Below, piece after piece: positions 9,215 to 19,106 of a stretch of DNA of 64,000 bases. The position numbers were made by a program, and so were the translations under genes. Positions within the stretch are counted from its first letter, which is position 1. Every line of letters begins with the position of its first letter. The DNA lies in NCBI GenBank assembly GCA_013289715.1, contig JABCZJ010000001.1, positions 1-64,000 of the forward strand, in the 5' to 3' direction. Source of the stretch: Acidobacteriota bacterium. GTDB lineage: Bacteria > Acidobacteriota > Terriglobia > Acidiferrales > UBA7541. The notes beneath the pieces were generated by a model. It saw nothing but the letters and a program-made list of their open reading frames with translations, did not search any database and was not told where the DNA came from.

Positions 9215-10303
9215 TTACCTGCCTCGTAACAAGGCGATTACGTCGAGCAGCACGAGGATGGCGACGACCACTTCCAGCGCAAACATGCGCCGTTCATTGA
9301 ACTGATCCACCATAAACTCGTAAAGCTCCCCGGCGGTTTTCAACTTCTCGCCGACTAGCGTCTTGTAGTCGGTGACACCAATTTTTGCTGCGCCAACGTT
9401 GTAGACTCTGGCGTAATACGTGTCACTGATAAATTTCACGGCGAATTCAGTTCTCTCCGCCAGGTCCATGATGTCGAGGCGGATTCGATTCAGGCGGCCT
9501 GCACGCCGGGATAATCGCCAGCGAGACCAAAAACTCTCGTGGCCTTCGAGAGAACTGTAGACTTGCGAGAGCAAGTTGGTCAGTAGATCGTCGTAATATC
9601 GAAATTCAAGCAATTGGGTATTTGCGTACTCCAGAATTTCTATGACGGCTGGCGTGGCCTCGGGTTTATCGTAAACAAGCGCGGCCGCCCAGCCGACAAC
9701 GACCAGGTCATCAGGGTAATAAGAAAGGGCTGAGCGTACGATCTCATCACGCTCGGCGGTCGAGAGCGAGACAACTTCTCCCCGGACCAGTTTGGCGATT
9801 TGGTCGGAGCAGGAATCGAGCAGCTCGGCGGCTGTGGCGGAATGGCCGTCGCAATGCTTCGCTGATTCTACGTCGACGATCAAATAGTCTTCATCGAGCC
9901 ATTTTGGTGAGGGCCTGAGGAGCGCCGGGCCGAAACGATCCAATTGTTCACGCAGCAGCTTTTCGGCAGCTTCCTCGACTTCCGGAGCGTTCATCCAACG
10001 AAAGGAGCGCGCACATAAACTGTCGAAGTCGCATTCGAACACGGCAGTGAGTTCGACAGCTGCTACGCCAAACCAATAGTATTTAATTCGAGCGTCCAAT
10101 TTCTCGTTGGTCAGAAGCGTGATGGATCCCAAGGATTCAACGATGGGGGCCTGCTGCACTTGAGAATATTCCGGCGTACGGTGACGGAATGCAGCGGGGC
10201 GCGGAGCCGCTTCTGGTCCGAGCAGGGCACGCAATTTGTCGAGCTCGATCGCCTCGGCGATATCAAAGAAATTCAGGATGCGAAAATAGCCTTGTAGGAG
10301 CAT
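9215..10303 (-). CDS. RMD1/DUF155-family membrane protein
   Basis: A 362-aa protein resembling the RMD1/DUF155 family, whose eukaryotic members sit in mitochondrial membranes; bacterial roles are not established. The N-terminal half is soluble. The central part contains KYYWFGVAAVEL and an acidic DEDYLIVDVE segment. The C-terminal third is helical and ends in one membrane segment (ALEVVVAILVLLDVIALL) followed by RGR, the usual family layout with a C-terminal anchor. Only a weak ribosome binding site precedes the ATG. It stands alone, about 230 bp downstream of the phosphatase gene on the same strand. Confidence 0.65.
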   Translation of the reverse strand: MLLQGYFRILNFFDIAEAIELDKLRALLGPEAAPRPAAFRHRTPEYSQVQQAPIVESLGSITLLTNEKLDARIKYYWFGVAAVELTAVFECDFDSLCARSFRWMNAPEVEEAAEKLLREQLDRFGPALLRPSPKWLDEDYLIVDVESAKHCDGHSATAAELLDSCSDQIAKLVRGEVVSLSTAERDEIVRSALSYYPDDLVVVGWAAALVYDKPEATPAVIEILEYANTQLLEFRYYDDLLTNLLSQVYSSLEGHESFWSRWRLSRRAGRLNRIRLDIMDLAERTEFAVKFISDTYYARVYNVGAAKIGVTDYKTLVGEKLKTAGELYEFMVDQFNERRMFALEVVVAILVLLDVIALLRGR

Positions 10304-10536
10304 TGTTTAAGCGCAAGCTGACGACGCACTCGTATTTTACACGAGCCGCGCGGAGCAGGCAGTAGCGCAAGTGTTCGTAGTGCGGGAGATCCGAAGCAAG
10401 AAAAATTCCAGTCAAAGGGGAGGTTTTTTCGCTTGGCTTCCACCTGAATGGAACTTGCCAGGAGCTAGCCTGTCCCTGCCGCAAAGACTTCTTGCGGGAA
10501 GAGAGTTCAGCAACGCCTTGCAGGGCCAGGGATTGG
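10304..10536. other. Short intergenic
   Basis: No conserved frame is seen. It probably holds the promoter of the RMD1-like gene. Confidence 0.4.
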
Positions 10537-11697
10537 TTAGCCGCGAGTGGTGAAATCGACGGCCAGGAGCGAAATATCGTCTTTGTGCCCCTCGCCCGGA
10601 GGCTGTTCCAGCCAGCGGGCCAGCTCGAGCAATAGCGCGTCCGCGAACGGGCCTGCAGGAAGTTTGTTATTTGTTTCCATGAACTTCATGAAGCGATCCG
10701 TACCAAATTCTTCCTGCGCTGGATTCGCCGTTTCCAGGATTCCGTCGGTGTAAAGGAAGAAGCGATCACCGGGCTCGATCGATATCTGCAGCGAATCGTA
10801 TGTGGCTTCCTCGAACTGCCCCATGACCAATCCGTTTTCCAGGAGCTCGCTGGCGCTGCCGGTTGACTTGCGCCACAGCAACAGCGGCGGATGGCCTGCA
10901 CCGCCGTAATTCATGATGTTTTTCTCCAAGTCCACGTACACGTAGGCGGCGGTGACGAAATTATGCTGAAACTTGCCGCACAGCGCTTGATTCAAACCGG
11001 CCAGAACTTTGGCTGGTTCAGAAACGTGGCGAGCTTGTGCGGTGAGGGCAACCTGCAGCATGGAGGCGATGAGGGCGGCCGGTAATCCGTGCCCCGAGAC
11101 GTCCGCGATCAGGATGCCCACGTGACGTTCGTCCACCACGATGAAATCGTAGAAATCGCCGGCCACCGAAGTCATGGGAATGTAGCGCGCGACAATATCC
11201 ATGCCGGTGATCTTCGGTGTGCTGCTGGGCAGAATGGATAGCTGAATCTGGCGCGCCATTTCCAGCTCGGTGTTTATTTCGACGAGTTGTCGCGCAATCT
11301 GGGCATGTGCTTCGCGCAGCATCAGATGAGTACGCACCCGTGCTTTAACGACGGCGGCGGAGAATGGTTTGTGAATGTAGTCAACAGCTCCCACGGCGAA
11401 CCCATTCGTTTCGTCCTCGGCCTCCGTCTGGCTGGTAAGAAAAATTACCGGGATATCACGCGTGTCAGGATTTGCTTTCAAGCGACGGCATACCTCGTAC
11501 CCGTCCATTTCCGGCATCAGTATGTCGAGCAGAATCAGATCTGGCTTCTCCTTCCCGGAAGCGATCGCAAGAGCCTTTTCACCACTGGTGGCCACCTTCG
11601 TCGCGAACGAGTCTTTCAGGGCGCCGGAAATAACACCAATGTTGATGGGCGTGTCATCGACAATTAAAATCGATTTGGGGGCCGAGGGCAGAGTCAT
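10537..11697 (-). CDS. REC domain fused to PP2C (SpoIIE-type) phosphatase
   Basis: A 386-aa response regulator with a Ser/Thr phosphatase output. The receiver (about residues 8-125) has the acidic pair in VDDTPIN, the phosphoacceptor Asp in LILLDILMPEMDGYEV, the Thr in FLTSQ and Lys in IHKPFS. A short coiled linker (LVEINTELEMARQIQ) leads to a SpoIIE/PP2C domain from about 170. GDFYDF and IADVSGHGLPAALIAS are the metal-binding motifs, and DGILETANP is the C-terminal one. Such RsbU/HsbA-type phosphatases usually act on anti-sigma-factor antagonists. The start at 11697 is preferred over the upstream frame extension: it lies 4 bp after the kinase stop with GGAG ahead of it. This arrangement makes the hybrid kinase its probable partner. 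Confidence 0.9.
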   Translation of the reverse strand: MTLPSAPKSILIVDDTPINIGVISGALKDSFATKVATSGEKALAIASGKEKPDLILLDILMPEMDGYEVCRRLKANPDTRDIPVIFLTSQTEAEDETNGFAVGAVDYIHKPFSAAVVKARVRTHLMLREAHAQIARQLVEINTELEMARQIQLSILPSSTPKITGMDIVARYIPMTSVAGDFYDFIVVDERHVGILIADVSGHGLPAALIASMLQVALTAQARHVSEPAKVLAGLNQALCGKFQHNFVTAAYVYVDLEKNIMNYGGAGHPPLLLWRKSTGSASELLENGLVMGQFEEATYDSLQISIEPGDRFFLYTDGILETANPAQEEFGTDRFMKFMETNNKLPAGPFADALLLELARWLEQPPGEGHKDDISLLAVDFTTRG

Positions 11698-11701
11698 GGT
11701 T

Positions 11702-14700
11702 TCACTCCAGTTGCAAGCCGAAACGACCGGCAATCTGCAAAATGCACTTCCGCGCGCCAACAAAATCATAATTGCTTACGAAATCGCGGAGAGCGGTGAT
11801 TTCCGATGCTGTGAGCACCTTCGCCAAGTGCGGCTGTGCGTCCAAAATGAAATCGGCGGCCTCACCATCGTCGTTCGATAAGAGTTTCATCAACTTTCGC
11901 AAGGGCGCTACTACGGAGGCCGGATCGGCGGTGGCGGATCGGGTGCTCTCTGCGACTTGTTCACTGGGTAAGGCTGATTGGATTGCCAGCACAACTGTGC
12001 GAAGTTTCGTGGCCAGCGAATCGAATAGAGGCTGCACACTCTGTCCCGCTTTAATCGCGGTTTCTACGTCGGCTGCGGAGTTGGCTACCGCGGTCGCACC
12101 GAGGTTCGCGGCCGCGCCCTTTAGCGAGTGGGCCGCACGCGCTGCCGTGACAGTGTCGCCCGAAGCGTGCGCGTCGCGAATTTCTTCAACGTTTGCCGAC
12201 TCCGCGAACTTGCGCAACAACATTTCATAGCGTTTGGGATTTCCGCCGGTCCGCCGCAGGGCCGACTGAGTGTCCACACCTTCAATCTGTAAAGCAGCGA
12301 CTTCGGCAGGGCCGCCGGGTTCCGGCGAGGGTGCGGTCGTGGTAGCGGTTTGGGGTGATGCCTGTGCGGTGAGTTCGGTGCGAGGTTTGATCCAGCGCAA
12401 CAATGCAGCGAAAAGAGCCTCGGGATCGATTGGCTTGGCGAGATGGTCGTTCATGCCCGCCTCGCTGCACTTCTCGCGATCGCTTTCCATCACGTTGGCG
12501 GTCATAGCGATGATTGGAAGCGACCGGAATTGCGGTTTCAAGCGGATGGCTCGTGTAGCGGCGAGACCATCCATCACAGGCATTTGCACGTCCATCAGCA
12601 CGAGGTCGTATTCGTGTTCGGCGACCATCTGCACGGCGACCTGCCCGTTTTCAGCTGTTGCAATCGCTAAGTGCGCGTCCTCCAAGAGGCCGAGCGCGAC
12701 CTCGCGATTAAGTTCGTTGTCTTCGACGAGCAAGACGTGCGCGCCGCGTATTTGCCCCAGTTCAACGGTCGGACCCGCTGCGGCTTGGTAGGTCGTGGAA
12801 CTACCTGCGCCCAGGACCGCGACGGCTGAGTCAAACAGCATGGAGGCCGTAACCGGCTTGATCAGAATATTTGCAAATGAATTTTCCTCCGCCTGTTTCA
12901 AAACCTCTTCACGTCCGTAAGCGGTTACCATCACAAGTTGCGGGCGAACTTGTAGATTTGGCAGAGCGCGAATTCGTTTGCCCGTTTCGAAGCCATCCAA
13001 ACCTGGCATCTGCCAGTCCAGAAAAACGATTTCGTACGGTTTATTACCTTGCGCGGCATGGCGCACCATTTCGATTCCTTCCAACCCGGAAGGAGCTTCG
13101 TCTGCCTCGAATGTCATGCTGGTGAGCATGCTGGAAAGTACCGCGCGGGCTTGCGGATTATCGTCAATGATCAAAACGCGGCGACCCCTGAGATCGGGTG
13201 AAACGGTGTGCCGTCGGGTGGCCGCGCCGTTGCCCAGCCGGGCGGTGAACCAGAACGTGCTGCCCTTGCCTTGGTCGCTTTCGACCCCAACATCTCCTCC
13301 CATCAGCTGCGCCAGCCGCTTGGAGATTGCAAGTCCCAGACCGGTGCCACCATGCTGGCGAGTTGTGGATGCATCCGCCTGCTCGAACGCCTGGAACAGC
13401 CTGCCCATTTGCTCTTTGGTCAGGCCGATGCCGGTGTCGCGCACCGCAAAGTAAATCAGCTGGCCCTCATCATCTTTTTCCCGAATCCCGGCACGAACGA
13501 CGATTTCGCCTTGTTCGGTAAACTTCACGGCGTTGTTGCAGAAGTTGATCAGGATTTGACCCAGTCGCAGCGGATCGCCCTTGAGTTGCGTGGGGACCGC
13601 GGGATCAATGTCAAAAATCAGCTCCAAGCCTTTCGCGGAGGCCTTCTCGGAAATCAGATTGCTAACGTTTTCGAGCACGCGCTCCAGATCGAAGTCGATA
13701 TGTTCCACCGATAGTTTGCCCGCTTCGATTTTCGAGAAATCCAAAATATCGTTGATGATGCCGAGCAGGTGCTGGCCAGCAAGTTGAATTTTCCTCACGT
13801 AGTCGTGCTGGCGGGGATTCAGCTCGGTGCGTAAAGTCAAATGCGACATGCCGATAATCGCGTTCATCGGAGTGCGGATTTCGTGACTCATGTTGGCCAG
13901 GAAATCGGACTTGGCCTTGGTGGCTTCCTCCGCCACCTCTTTGGCACGCCGCAATTCTTCTCCAGACGCCTCCAGGGCCTGATTAATACTCTCCAGTTCT
14001 TGTTTGCGGGCGCCGAGCTGACGTTCCGACGCTGCCAAAGATTCAGCCTGGGCTTGCGTGCGGTCCAGAAGCTCTCGAGTGGCAATGTTGCCAGACAATA
14101 TTTCGGCGCTGAGAGCGACGGAGGGCAGCAAGGAGTCGAGCAACGCGCGTTGGCGCTCCGAGAATGCTGAATTAGTGGCCAATTCGATGATGGCGGTCAC
14201 TTCGTCCTTATTGACCACCGGAATGAAGTGGATTTTCCCGACCGTCAAGGTCCCCATGCCCGCGGAGATTCGAACTTGCTCCCCGGTGGTAATTTCGAGC
14301 ACGCGCCGCTCGATCGCAGCTTGCCCGGCCAATCCCTCGCCGAGTGCAAATTCGTGAGGACTACTGACGTCAGTATTTGCAAACGAATAGGCGCGAGAGA
14401 AACGCTTGCGACTGTCGTCTGCGATGTAGAACGCACCATAGATCAGTGGAATGGATTGCGAGAACCGCGACAATAATGCCTTCCCAAATCCTGGATAGTC
14501 TTGCGCCGATTGTAAGGCCTCCAGCGTGGCGCCCACTTCGGCCTTTACCCATGCTTGCGTTTCGCGCTCGCGTGCGCCCAGTTGCAGGGTACGCAGCGCG
14601 CGTCCGATCTCACCGATTTCATTCTTACGATCAAGGAGGGGGATATTTTGCTCGAGCCGCCCATCGGCCAAATCCTGGATGCTGCCCTGCAAAGACACCA

Positions 14701-15412
14701 GTTCGTTCACCACTTGTGTTTCCACGACGTAGAAGGCGGCGGCCCACGATGCCAGCAGTCCGAAGCCGATCACCAGCCACGTGATCAAAATCGCGTGATG
14801 CGTATTACTGGTCAACTCATCGGAGCGCTTATCAATAAATAATTGCAAAGCCTGCATGATCTCGATCGTGGCCTGGCGCGCCTGCTGCAGCTCCTGATCT
14901 ACACCTCCACGTAATAGATGCAACGCTTTGGCATTGTCACCGGCCAGGGCTGCCGCGCGGACCGGCCGAGCGTCCGCTTCCGCCTGTTCGAACAGGGCAG
15001 ATGCGGCGTTGATCTTTTCTGCACGCTCAGGGCTCTGTTTGAGTGCCGCTGTCATCGCCGCGTGGAAGTCCGCGCCAACCGCTTCCAGTTGTCCGTCAAT
15101 CACTTGTCTGCGGTCGGGATCGGTCTCATCAGCCAGTTCAAAGAGAAACAGCCCGAACCGATTGGTATGCGCTCGCGCTTCCCCAACGCTTCTGAGCGCT
15201 TTGACCTCGGTGTCGATCAGCACGCTGTACCACGTGTCGATCATTTTGCTTTCAACCGACGAATAGACCCCCGCTATCACCACCATCAACGCAAGCGGAA
15301 CCATAGCAATCAGCAGTTTCCGCCGCAGCCGCAAATTTGTAAGGAAGCTCATCCGAATGCGCTCCAACAATTGCTGAACCTGTGAGCCTGTCCGCGCTAC
15401 AAAATCATGCAA
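11702..15412 (-). CDS. Hybrid histidine kinase (HAMP-GAF-HisKA-HATPase-REC-REC-HPt)
   Basis: A 1236-aa membrane sensor with a full internal phosphorelay. TM1 is at about 31-50, a helical periplasmic sensor at 51-205, TM2 at 207-230, HAMP at 231-283, GAF at about 295-440 and a coiled coil at 440-500. HisKA carries His510 in [15 protein letters not shown]. The ATPase domain has its N box (FCNNAVKF) and G boxes (DTGIGL, GGTGLGL). Two receivers follow (phosphoacceptors in [11 protein letters not shown] and [11 protein letters not shown]), then an HPt with [12 protein letters not shown]. Phosphate can therefore pass His-Asp-His and on to the downstream REC-PP2C protein, whose gene starts 4 bp after this stop. 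The start at 15412 lacks a clear Shine-Dalgarno site; Met21 (15352) is an alternative. Confidence 0.9.
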   Translation of the reverse strand: MHDFVARTGSQVQQLLERIRMSFLTNLRLRRKLLIAMVPLALMVVIAGVYSSVESKMIDTWYSVLIDTEVKALRSVGEARAHTNRFGLFLFELADETDPDRRQVIDGQLEAVGADFHAAMTAALKQSPERAEKINAASALFEQAEADARPVRAAALAGDNAKALHLLRGGVDQELQQARQATIEIMQALQLFIDKRSDELTSNTHHAILITWLVIGFGLLASWAAAFYVVETQVVNELVSLQGSIQDLADGRLEQNIPLLDRKNEIGEIGRALRTLQLGARERETQAWVKAEVGATLEALQSAQDYPGFGKALLSRFSQSIPLIYGAFYIADDSRKRFSRAYSFANTDVSSPHEFALGEGLAGQAAIERRVLEITTGEQVRISAGMGTLTVGKIHFIPVVNKDEVTAIIELATNSAFSERQRALLDSLLPSVALSAEILSGNIATRELLDRTQAQAESLAASERQLGARKQELESINQALEASGEELRRAKEVAEEATKAKSDFLANMSHEIRTPMNAIIGMSHLTLRTELNPRQHDYVRKIQLAGQHLLGIINDILDFSKIEAGKLSVEHIDFDLERVLENVSNLISEKASAKGLELIFDIDPAVPTQLKGDPLRLGQILINFCNNAVKFTEQGEIVVRAGIREKDDEGQLIYFAVRDTGIGLTKEQMGRLFQAFEQADASTTRQHGGTGLGLAISKRLAQLMGGDVGVESDQGKGSTFWFTARLGNGAATRRHTVSPDLRGRRVLIIDDNPQARAVLSSMLTSMTFEADEAPSGLEGIEMVRHAAQGNKPYEIVFLDWQMPGLDGFETGKRIRALPNLQVRPQLVMVTAYGREEVLKQAEENSFANILIKPVTASMLFDSAVAVLGAGSSTTYQAAAGPTVELGQIRGAHVLLVEDNELNREVALGLLEDAHLAIATAENGQVAVQMVAEHEYDLVLMDVQMPVMDGLAATRAIRLKPQFRSLPIIAMTANVMESDREKCSEAGMNDHLAKPIDPEALFAALLRWIKPRTELTAQASPQTATTTAPSPEPGGPAEVAALQIEGVDTQSALRRTGGNPKRYEMLLRKFAESANVEEIRDAHASGDTVTAARAAHSLKGAAANLGATAVANSAADVETAIKAGQSVQPLFDSLATKLRTVVLAIQSALPSEQVAESTRSATADPASVVAPLRKLMKLLSNDDGEAADFILDAQPHLAKVLTASEITALRDFVSNYDFVGARKCILQIAGRFGLQLE

Positions 15413-15684
15413 TTGACGTCGCGCGACTCCAATCGAAAGCGTTTGTCGACCGCCGCGGCAGTCAGGTCAAGACCAGCTTGGCGAAGATTATATGCAAAAT
15501 GCGTTGCCGCATATCGTCATAACTAACAGTCGCCATGGAGCACTCTCATACGGTTAGAGAAGCACCTGGCGGAAGCGACTCGCGGACCAGAAGCGGGACG
15601 AGGGAATGGTGCAGGAATAGCCTACGTTCTTGACAATCAGCAGCGCCGCTCGAAGCCACGCGACAGTGGAATCGCTGCGAGACG
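15413..15684. other. Intergenic between kinase and DUF2950 remnant
   Basis: No convincing gene. It should carry the promoter of the hybrid kinase/phosphatase pair. Confidence 0.4.
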
Positions 15685-16038
15685 TTATTCGACAGCTGTC
15701 CAGGTGCTGGCGGGGTTGAATGAAGTGATTGTCTTGGCGATTGCAGCGGTATCGTCACCCAGGTCTTTTTGCAGCGCAATGCCGTCCTGGTTGATGAGGA
15801 AGGGTGTCACGCCGGAATTTCCGTATTCCGCGGGATAAGCAAAGATCGCGAAACCTCCGGCCATGATTCCGTTAACGAGGTAGTTCTTCGCTCCGCCATG
15901 CGCCTGCGGCCCTTGGCTTGTGGGCATGCGGAAGTAATAACCGTGGTAGGGCTGCGATTCTTGCGACGCGCCGGAATAACCTTCGCTTGCGGCGAACTCG
16001 GCCAGCGGACTGAGAGGGCTGCCTGAATCACCTTGTGT
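15685..16038 (-). pseudogene. 5'-truncated DUF2950 remnant
   Basis: An open frame of 118 codons with no usable start ends at 15685. Its product aligns along its length with the C-terminal third of the intact DUF2950 protein at 36589: GGAKNYLVNGIMAGGFAIFA here against GGAKSYLVDGKLTGGFALIA there, and both share the INQDG/VNQDG and FNPASTW/YNPDSSW segments. An in-frame TAA at 16039-16041 lies upstream, and the N-terminal 190 or so residues of the family are absent from the DNA beyond it. It is therefore a deletion remnant, not a full gene. Confidence 0.8.
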
Positions 16039-16447
16039 TTACCGGAATTTTGCACGAGCTCGTACTCTCAAATCTGACAGGGTCGCTCTGTCTCGCGGGC
16101 GCCCTGGGCGGCGCAGGTTCCGTTTCGCATATCCCACCGCACCAGTCGACCGTCAAGAGTTCGTCCTTTAGACGCGTTGCGTCATCTTTGGGACGGAATA
16201 TGCAGAGTCCAGGAAATCAAGATCGCATACCCTGTGTCGGAGGGAATGTGATATTTAAACCAATGAGAAAATGACGAGAAAATAGGGACCGATCCGTTTT
16301 GCCTCAGCAATTGTTGGAGAAAGATGGCCCAACGCGTGATTTGAAGTCGACTAGCAGATTACCCGTCCGGATTTCTTTCTGGATCAAGGATTGCGTCGCG
16401 GTGCCGATTTTTAGCGATTATGGGCAAAGATTCGCGGGAGAGACGGC
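16039..16447. other. Intergenic, no gene seen
   Basis: About 400 bp without a supported frame. A single TCTGACAGG half-site of the recurrent operator is visible near 16073, but no second half. The missing 5' part of the DUF2950 gene is not here. Confidence 0.4.
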
Positions 16448-17272
16448 ATGAAGGTCACCGCTTCAGGGCCTCCCAGACACGGATTTTCGCTCTCCTTTTG
16501 GCCCAGTTTGCTCATTGGATTTCTTGCGATTAAAGCTGTCCTCTCCCTTGGCCTAGGGCTTGGTGATCAGCTGGCCCCGTACGGCACTAGCATTTACTTC
16601 GCTCTACTTCTTTTGGCGACCGGATTCGCAATCCTGAACGCAGTACAGAGAACGCAGGGTCGTCGCGTTTTTTGGGTGTTTATTGCAGTCGGTTATGGAC
16701 TATGGTCGCTGGACCAATGGCTTTACGTGTACTATGGATTCTTGCGGCACACCGAAGTCCCAGATAATTCCATCGCTGACCCAGCTCTGTTCCTTCACCT
16801 GGTCCCGCTGATGGCAGCGGTAGCGATGCTGCCGCATCTGAATCGCTATGACCAGAAAGCGTACCGCGCGAGCTTGACTTTCTTTTTTCTGCTGGTCGCG
16901 TGGGTCTTTCTTTACGCGTTTCTGCTCTTTCCCTACCAGTATTTGTTCGCGAACCCCGCGATCTATAACCCGCGGTTTACCGCCCTATACGGCATTGAAA
17001 ATCTCGCTTTGGTGCTGATTCTGTGCCTGGTAGTCCGTGGCGCGCGAACTCCGTGGAATTCAATCTATTCTCATTTATTGGGAGCGTCCGCTTTGTACGC
17101 GGTGAGTTCGACTCTGGCGAACATGGCCATAGATTTGGGCAAGCACTACAACGGAAGCCTATATTCTTTGGCCCAAAACGCGGCTGTTTGCTGGTTTCTG
17201 TGGGTGCCGTTGCACGCTCGGCATCTAGCGCGGCCTAGCACCTCCGCAGAGGACCTCGATGCGCCACGATAG
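16448..17272 (+). CDS. Multi-spanning membrane protein, probable sensor module
   Basis: A 274-aa protein with about seven or eight hydrophobic segments and almost no soluble parts. I do not recognise a named domain; the layout is that of the membrane sensor modules found at the N-terminus of acidobacterial histidine kinases. GGGAG precedes the ATG at 16448. The last 14 bp overlap the start of the PAS histidine kinase gene, so the two are translationally coupled. Together they look like one sensor kinase split into a membrane part and a signalling part. Signal unknown. Confidence 0.65.
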   Translation: MKVTASGPPRHGFSLSFWPSLLIGFLAIKAVLSLGLGLGDQLAPYGTSIYFALLLLATGFAILNAVQRTQGRRVFWVFIAVGYGLWSLDQWLYVYYGFLRHTEVPDNSIADPALFLHLVPLMAAVAMLPHLNRYDQKAYRASLTFFFLLVAWVFLYAFLLFPYQYLFANPAIYNPRFTALYGIENLALVLILCLVVRGARTPWNSIYSHLLGASALYAVSSTLANMAIDLGKHYNGSLYSLAQNAAVCWFLWVPLHARHLARPSTSAEDLDAPR

Positions 17273-18878
17273 CAGGCTAACTTCACTACTGGCGATGGCC
17301 GTAGTGGTGGCGGTGCCCGTCATCGGGATCTGGGAACTCCTGCGACAGGATGAACCATCAAGCCTGCGAACATTTCGCCTGCTAGTGGTGCTGGCTTGTG
17401 GACTGTTTCTGGCAGTTGTTGCGCTTTTAGGGGAGCAACTCAGCAAGGCTGGCTTCCGGAGCGATGCCAGGAGGCTGGAGGCCCTGAATCGAGAACTCAT
17501 TGAATCAGTTCGGGCCGTCGTGCGGCGGGCAGAGCCCAGTACTTTCCGGACTACTTTCGTAAACAAACACGTGGAAGAGATCCTCGGATATCCAGTAACA
17601 GGTTGGCTGAAAAACCCGTCGTTCTGGGCCGAACACCTACATCCGGAGGATCGCGAGCGCACCGTGTCCTTCACGGAAAAGGCCGTCCAGGAACAACGGA
17701 ATCACGAGCTGGAGTACCGCATGATTGCAGCGGACGGCCGAAGCGTGTGGCTGCATGAGATTGTGAATGTGATCGTCGAGGACGGTGTAACGATCGAACT
17801 GGTGGGGGTGAGCGGGGACATCACGGCGCGTAAGCGAAGGGAAGAATCGATGGCCTTGTTCCGAAAATTGATTGACGGTTCCAATGATGCCATTGAGGTG
17901 ATTGACCCTATAACGCTGCACTTCCTCGATATCAATGAGAAGGCCTGTCTCGACCTTGGTTATCATCGCGAAGAGATGCTGTCCATGACTGTCTACGATA
18001 TCGATCCGGTGCTCGACCCGTCTCTCCGCATACGCATGGCCCAAAAGATACGTGAATCAGGGTTCGTGATCGTGGAGTCTCAGCACCGGCGGAAGGATGG
18101 GTCGACATTCCCGGTGGAAATCAATATTAAACACATCCAGCTAGACCGCGACTACGCTGTGGCCGTGGTGCGAGACATTACCGAACGCAAGGTCGTGGAG
18201 GGTACGCTGGCAAGCTTGAGCCCCAGATTGATTGAGGCGCAAGAGGAGGAGCGCAGCCGTGTGGCCGGAGAATTACGCGACGATTTGAATCAAAGGATGG
18301 CGCTCCTGCAAATCGGCCTCGGGCAATTCGAACGGGACGTTCCTGGCCTGTCATCGCAAGCTAGAATACAACTCCACAGCCTCACAGAAGTAGCCATGGA
18401 GATTGCGTCCGGCATCCATAATTTGTCTCACCGGCTCCGGCCGTCGCTGCTCGACCTATTGGGTCCGGTCGCGTCCATCGAGCGCCTCTGCAGGGAACTC
18501 TCCGATCGGCACAACCTGCAAATACAATTCGTCCATCACGGCATTCCGGAACGGATCTCTAAGGATGTGAATCTGTGCCTCTATCGGATCACGCAGGATG
18601 CTTTGCGGAATGTCGCGAAGCACAGCGGAGCGGCTGGGGCCGAGGTGGAGCTATGGGGTCATGACGATCGAATCGAGCTGTGCATCTCCGATTCAGGCGT
18701 TGGGTTCAATCCCGAGTCTGCGAAGCGAACTTCAGGTCTTGGTTTAATCACCATGCAAGAGCGGCTGCGATTGGTGGAGGGTCAGCTTACGGTTCAATCC
18801 GAGCCGTCGCACGGCACGCGAATTCGTGTTCGTATTCCACACCGTGCAGTCGATGCCCAAGTTGATGACCGGCGCTGA
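17259..18878 (+). CDS. PAS-PAS histidine kinase (HisKA_3) lacking the phosphoacceptor His
   Basis: A 539-aa NarX/DegS-type kinase. A short membrane region at about 8-65 is followed by two PAS/PAC domains (about 70-195 and 205-325). The dimerisation domain LSPRLIEAQEEERSRVAGEL follows, then the HATPase domain with RITQDALRNVAKH, DSGVGF and GLGL intact. In this family the H box reads ELHDD. Here codon 340 (18276-18278) is CGC, giving ELRDD, so the autophosphorylation site is Arg. One A-to-G transition from CAC would explain this. The sibling kinase at 23019 keeps ELHDD. It may be a pseudokinase, a heterodimer partner or a decaying gene. No response regulator gene follows. It overlaps the upstream 7TM gene. 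Confidence 0.85.
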   Translation: MRHDSRLTSLLAMAVVVAVPVIGIWELLRQDEPSSLRTFRLLVVLACGLFLAVVALLGEQLSKAGFRSDARRLEALNRELIESVRAVVRRAEPSTFRTTFVNKHVEEILGYPVTGWLKNPSFWAEHLHPEDRERTVSFTEKAVQEQRNHELEYRMIAADGRSVWLHEIVNVIVEDGVTIELVGVSGDITARKRREESMALFRKLIDGSNDAIEVIDPITLHFLDINEKACLDLGYHREEMLSMTVYDIDPVLDPSLRIRMAQKIRESGFVIVESQHRRKDGSTFPVEINIKHIQLDRDYAVAVVRDITERKVVEGTLASLSPRLIEAQEEERSRVAGELRDDLNQRMALLQIGLGQFERDVPGLSSQARIQLHSLTEVAMEIASGIHNLSHRLRPSLLDLLGPVASIERLCRELSDRHNLQIQFVHHGIPERISKDVNLCLYRITQDALRNVAKHSGAAGAEVELWGHDDRIELCISDSGVGFNPESAKRTSGLGLITMQERLRLVEGQLTVQSEPSHGTRIRVRIPHRAVDAQVDDRR

Positions 18879-19014
18879 GCGCGAATCGATAGTACGTGCG
18901 CAATGCAGACGATTCGCCGGCGGCACGAACACTCTCCCAATGGAACGCGAGTTGACAGCTCGCTCGGCCGAGGGCGCTGAGAATCTCGAATCGGCTACGG
19001 AGGGCTACTTCGAC

Positions 19015-19028
19015 TGTAAAAAGTGACA
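19015..19028 (+). promoter_or_regulatory. TGTYA-N4-TGACA operator copy
   Basis: TGTAAAAAGTGACA followed by ATA, 79 bp before the FGE start codon. One mismatch in the first half-site. Confidence 0.55.
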
Positions 19029-19106
19029 ATACCGTCTGCCGCCGGCCCCCATGATAATTCCCGGCTTGCGACATGATCTGCTCGGCGTTCGCAGGATTCA
19101 AACTTC

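Noticed and set aside
9084..9305. Plus-strand frame GVLILDDLGNRTVRELL resembling a nucleotide-binding start
   Set aside because: It runs antisense into the RMD1-like gene, has no ribosome binding site and no further domain.
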